Positions 6,806 through 8,507 of a stretch of 8,507 nucleotides of DNA are shown here, one piece after another. The stretch is from the NCBI GenBank assembly GCA_945787595.1, contig CALZJV010000252.1, positions 1-8,507 of the forward strand, written 5' to 3'. The notes under the pieces are model-generated. The model saw only the letters and a list, made by a program, of their open reading frames with translations. It was not told the origin of the DNA and ran no database searches. This DNA comes from an uncultured Desulfobacterales bacterium. GTDB taxonomy: Bacteria; Desulfobacterota; Desulfobacteria; Desulfobacterales; JAFDCJ01. Each line of letters opens with the position of its first letter. Position 1 is the first letter of the stretch. Made by a program: the position numbers and the translations under genes.

Positions 6806-6943
6806 CAGTTTTTTTACATTAATATGACTGAAGACCGGCATCAGGTCAATGAGGATGTCACTGAATCTAAATGCTGGTTAGTAAATATTCATCTTCGTGC
6901 AATGATGCGTCTTAATGCCAATTGAGAAGGAGGAACTATCAAA

Positions 6944-7747
6944 ATGGATTACGAATTTTCGCTTGCTCACCTCACAGTCCTGCAGTGCACGCCTCCGGAG
7001 ATGGTTGAGATCGCCTCCAAAACCGGCTACCAGTTTGTCAGTCTGCGCCTGACAGCAGTCACGCCCAATGAACGAACCTATCCGCTTATGGATGATCGTG
7101 AGATGATGAAGGAAACCAAGGTTCGCTTGGCTGATACGGGCATTCGCGTTCACGACATCGAATTGGCCCGTATAGATCCTGCCACCGAACCCGAAACCTA
7201 TCTTTCTTTCCTCGAAGCAGGTGGCGAACTGGGCGCCCGCTCTGTTATCGCCCAGCTCCCCGATCCCGAACGCGAGCGGGCGGCGGAGCGCTTCGCCAGA
7301 CTCTGTGACCTGGCCGAACCCTTTGGCCTTACAGTTGATCTCGAGTTTCTTACATGGTCGGAGACCGCTGATCTTAAGGCGGCCGCATCCGTGCTCGAAG
7401 CAGCCAACAGAACGAATGCGGGCATTTTGGTCGATACGCTCCACTTCTATCGTTCCCGCTGCAGTCTGGAAGACCTCAAAAACCTTCCGCGCGAATGGTT
7501 TCACTTCGTTCACCTCTGTGATGCAGAAAAGGAGATACCAACGACGACAGAAGGGCTTATCCACACCGCGCGGGCCGACCGCTATTTCCCCGGTGAAGGC
7601 GGCCTGAACCTTCGCGAGATACTCGATTGCATGCCGGTCGTTCCATACTCACTTGAAATTCCGAATGACGCCCTCATGAAGGAATTGGGGCCGGAAGAAT
7701 TTGCCCGTCGCGCCATTAGAGCGTCAGAAAAATATCTTGCAGGATAA
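6944..7747 (+). CDS. Xylose-isomerase-like TIM-barrel enzyme (sugar phosphate isomerase/epimerase family)
   Basis: This 267-residue protein is a single (βα)8 barrel of the AP-endonuclease-2/xylose-isomerase-like family, typical in length. Expected metal ligands appear in order: E134 in VDLEFL, D164 in LVDTLHF, H190 in HFVHLCD and E238 in SLEIP. Other family signatures are VHDIELAR (69–76), the NAGILVDTLHFYRS block (158–171) and FPGEGGL (215–221). It should be a soluble, divalent-metal enzyme acting on a keto or hydroxy sugar or cyclic polyol acid. The family includes hydroxypyruvate isomerases, inosose dehydratases, epimerases and 3-dehydroshikimate dehydratases. The aroE-like gene 176 bp downstream makes the last attractive, but the sequence alone does not decide. 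The start ATG has a strong GAAGGAGGA ribosome site. Upstream lies a diverged copy of the aroE leader. Confidence 0.9.
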   Translation: MDYEFSLAHLTVLQCTPPEMVEIASKTGYQFVSLRLTAVTPNERTYPLMDDREMMKETKVRLADTGIRVHDIELARIDPATEPETYLSFLEAGGELGARSVIAQLPDPERERAAERFARLCDLAEPFGLTVDLEFLTWSETADLKAAASVLEAANRTNAGILVDTLHFYRSRCSLEDLKNLPREWFHFVHLCDAEKEIPTTTEGLIHTARADRYFPGEGGLNLREILDCMPVVPYSLEIPNDALMKELGPEEFARRAIRASEKYLAG

Positions 7748-7767
7748 TTAATAAAAGCATTTAGCTG

Positions 7768-7915
7768 CAAGTTTTTAGCTTGCATTACCGCAAACAATAT
7801 GTAATTAGGTTCTATCTAACAGAATTTATTTTTTTAATCAAAATTAGTTTGTGATAGAATTTATCATCCGTTTTAAAATGGAAATAATTGAACATAGTCT
7901 TCAGACCAATGAGGA
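7768..7915 (+). repeat. Leader repeat, copy 2 (upstream of aroE)
   Basis: This is the partner of the copy at 6706–6855. It opens with the same 19 bases, here inside a small dyad (TGCAAG–7 nt–CTTGCA, 7767–7785), continues through CTAACAGAAT (7816–7825), and ends with CAATGAGGA (7907–7915). It fills nearly the whole gap between the TIM-barrel stop and aroE. Sequence similarity is high in the first 60 bp, lower in the middle, and high again at the end. Confidence 0.75.
7831..7860 (+). promoter_or_regulatory. Candidate promoter for aroE
   Basis: TTTTTA (7831–7836) and TAGAAT (7855–7860), 18 bp apart, sit at positions homologous to the better promoter candidate in copy 1. A small dyad, TGATA–5 nt–TATCA (7853–7867), overlaps the -10 and could be an operator. 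The -35 is poor on its own, and the call depends on the parallel with copy 1. Confidence 0.3.
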
Positions 7916-7923
7916 AAAAACTG

Positions 7924-8507
7924 ATGCAGCTTGACGGCGCGACTAAAATTTACGGTATCATGGGCAAGCCGGTTTCCCACAGCCTGAGTCCGGCAATGCA
8001 CAATGCGGCCTTCCAGGCTCATGGCCTGAACAAGGTTTATGTTGCGTTTGAGGTGACGGATGTCGCGCGCGCACTGGATGGGTTCCGGGCCATTGGTGTC
8101 GGTGGCGTCAGTGTGACCATACCGCACAAACAGGCGGTCATTCCCCATTTGGACGCCATTGATCCTGTGGCGCAGAAAATCGGGGCAGTGAATACGCTGT
8201 TAATCGAAGACATGCATATCCGCGGTTATAATACCGATTGGATCGGTGCCAACCAGGCCCTGGAGACAATCGTTGACCTGCCGGCATCCACGGTGCTGGT
8301 GCTGGGGGCGGGCGGGTCGGCCCGGGCCATCGGTTTCGGTCTGCAGGAGAAAGGGGCCACGGTGATTCTGGCCAACCGGACCCTTGCCAAAGGTCAGGCG
8401 CTCGCCAGGGACCTGAATTGCGAATGCTATCCTCTTGCAGAGATAAAGGATTTGAAAGTTGATGCGCTGGTGAATGCCACTTCCGTCGGTATGACGCCGA
8501 ATGTTGA
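7924..8507 (+). CDS. aroE: Shikimate dehydrogenase, N-terminal two thirds (cut by window edge)
   Basis: This gene runs off the right edge; 194 of an expected 270–280 residues are visible. Family residues are all present: the SxS carboxylate-binding pair S20 and S22 in SHSLSPAMHN, catalytic Lys K69 in VTIPHK, N90 in GAVNTL, catalytic Asp D105 in GYNTDW, the dinucleotide loop GAGGSA (128–133), and NRT (151–153), which favours NADP(H). NATSVGM (184–190) follows. The enzyme interconverts 3-dehydroshikimate and shikimate. It may serve aromatic biosynthesis or, given the TIM-barrel and transporter neighbours, shikimate catabolism. The start ATG at 7924 has GAGG at 7911–7914, nine bases upstream. 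An in-frame ATG at 7909 lacks a ribosome site and coincides with the leader-repeat end. Confidence 0.92.
   Translation, partial: MQLDGATKIYGIMGKPVSHSLSPAMHNAAFQAHGLNKVYVAFEVTDVARALDGFRAIGVGGVSVTIPHKQAVIPHLDAIDPVAQKIGAVNTLLIEDMHIRGYNTDWIGANQALETIVDLPASTVLVLGAGGSARAIGFGLQEKGATVILANRTLAKGQALARDLNCECYPLAEIKDLKVDALVNATSVGMTPNV

Larger units (their letters stand above)
6706..6855 (+). repeat. Leader repeat, copy 1 (upstream of the TIM-barrel gene)
   Basis: This copy starts with a 19-bp exact match (6706–6724, CAAGTTTTTAGCTTGCATT) to copy 2 at 7768–7786. It continues with imperfect similarity through CTAACAGAAT (6752–6761) and a T-rich block, and ends with CAATGAGGA (6847–6855). The distance from the first base to the terminal ATG is 143 bp here and 141 bp in copy 2. 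The match is nearly colinear with small indels. It may extend about 15 bp further upstream. Confidence 0.75.
6486..6943. promoter_or_regulatory. Divergent control region between tctC and the TIM-barrel gene
   Basis: These 458 bases hold no confident gene and must contain the promoters of both the leftward tct operon and the rightward TIM-barrel gene. From left to right they contain the tctC leader and ribosome site, an 8-bp TTCGCGAA palindrome (6647–6654), a 12-bp perfect palindrome (6662–6673), and one copy of the duplicated leader (6706–6855) bearing candidate promoters for both strands. A 34-codon open frame at 6824–6925 ends just before the TIM-barrel ribosome site. Confidence 0.7.

Noticed and set aside
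6706..7915. Composite mobile element with the leader repeats as ends
   Set aside because: The copies are direct, diverged and without terminal inverted repeats, target-site duplications or any transposase gene.

Overview
The window looks like ordinary bacterial chromosome, most likely from a deltaproteobacterium-type (Desulfobacterota) organism. That placement is inference from gene style: a soluble receiver–PAS–PAS–kinase with cysteine-bearing PAS domains, and a tripartite tricarboxylate transporter (TTT) next to small-acid metabolism genes. No rRNA, tRNA, CRISPR, insertion sequence or phage gene was seen.

Layout. (i) 1–306 is an AT-rich non-coding region with short phased direct repeats. 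(ii) 307–2631 (+) holds a two-gene signalling unit: a stand-alone receiver domain, then a cytosolic receiver–PAS–PAS–histidine kinase. Neither protein has a DNA-binding or enzymatic output domain. (iii) 2633–2977 (+) is the 3' remnant of an M24 (Xaa-Pro peptidase-like) gene that starts abruptly after the kinase stop codon. (iv) 6485→3024 (−) is a compact operon tctC–tctB–tctA–cupin: periplasmic binding protein, small membrane subunit, large permease subunit and a KdgF-like cupin. (v) 6486–6943 is a divergent control region. (vi) 6944–7747 (+) is a xylose-isomerase-like TIM-barrel enzyme. (vii) 7924–8507 (+) is the first two thirds of a shikimate dehydrogenase (aroE family) cut by the window edge.

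Functional reading. The TTT operon probably imports a carboxylate that the cupin, TIM-barrel enzyme and AroE-like dehydrogenase then process. TIM-barrel proteins of this fold include 3-dehydroshikimate dehydratases, and AroE interconverts shikimate and 3-dehydroshikimate. A route for shikimate/quinate-like or other cyclic or uronic acids is therefore reasonable, but unproven.

The most unusual structure is a duplicated leader of about 142 bp. The stretch upstream of aroE (7768–7915) recurs in diverged form upstream of the TIM-barrel gene (6706–6855), with promoter-like hexamers and a CAATGAGGA end at matching positions. Other points of note are a possible vestigial second H-box in the kinase (His replaced by Ser), unequal loss of cysteines between its two PAS domains, a paired TTCG…CGAA palindrome in the divergent control region, and an intergenic hairpin between tctC and tctB whose single mismatch becomes a G·U pair only on the transcribed strand.
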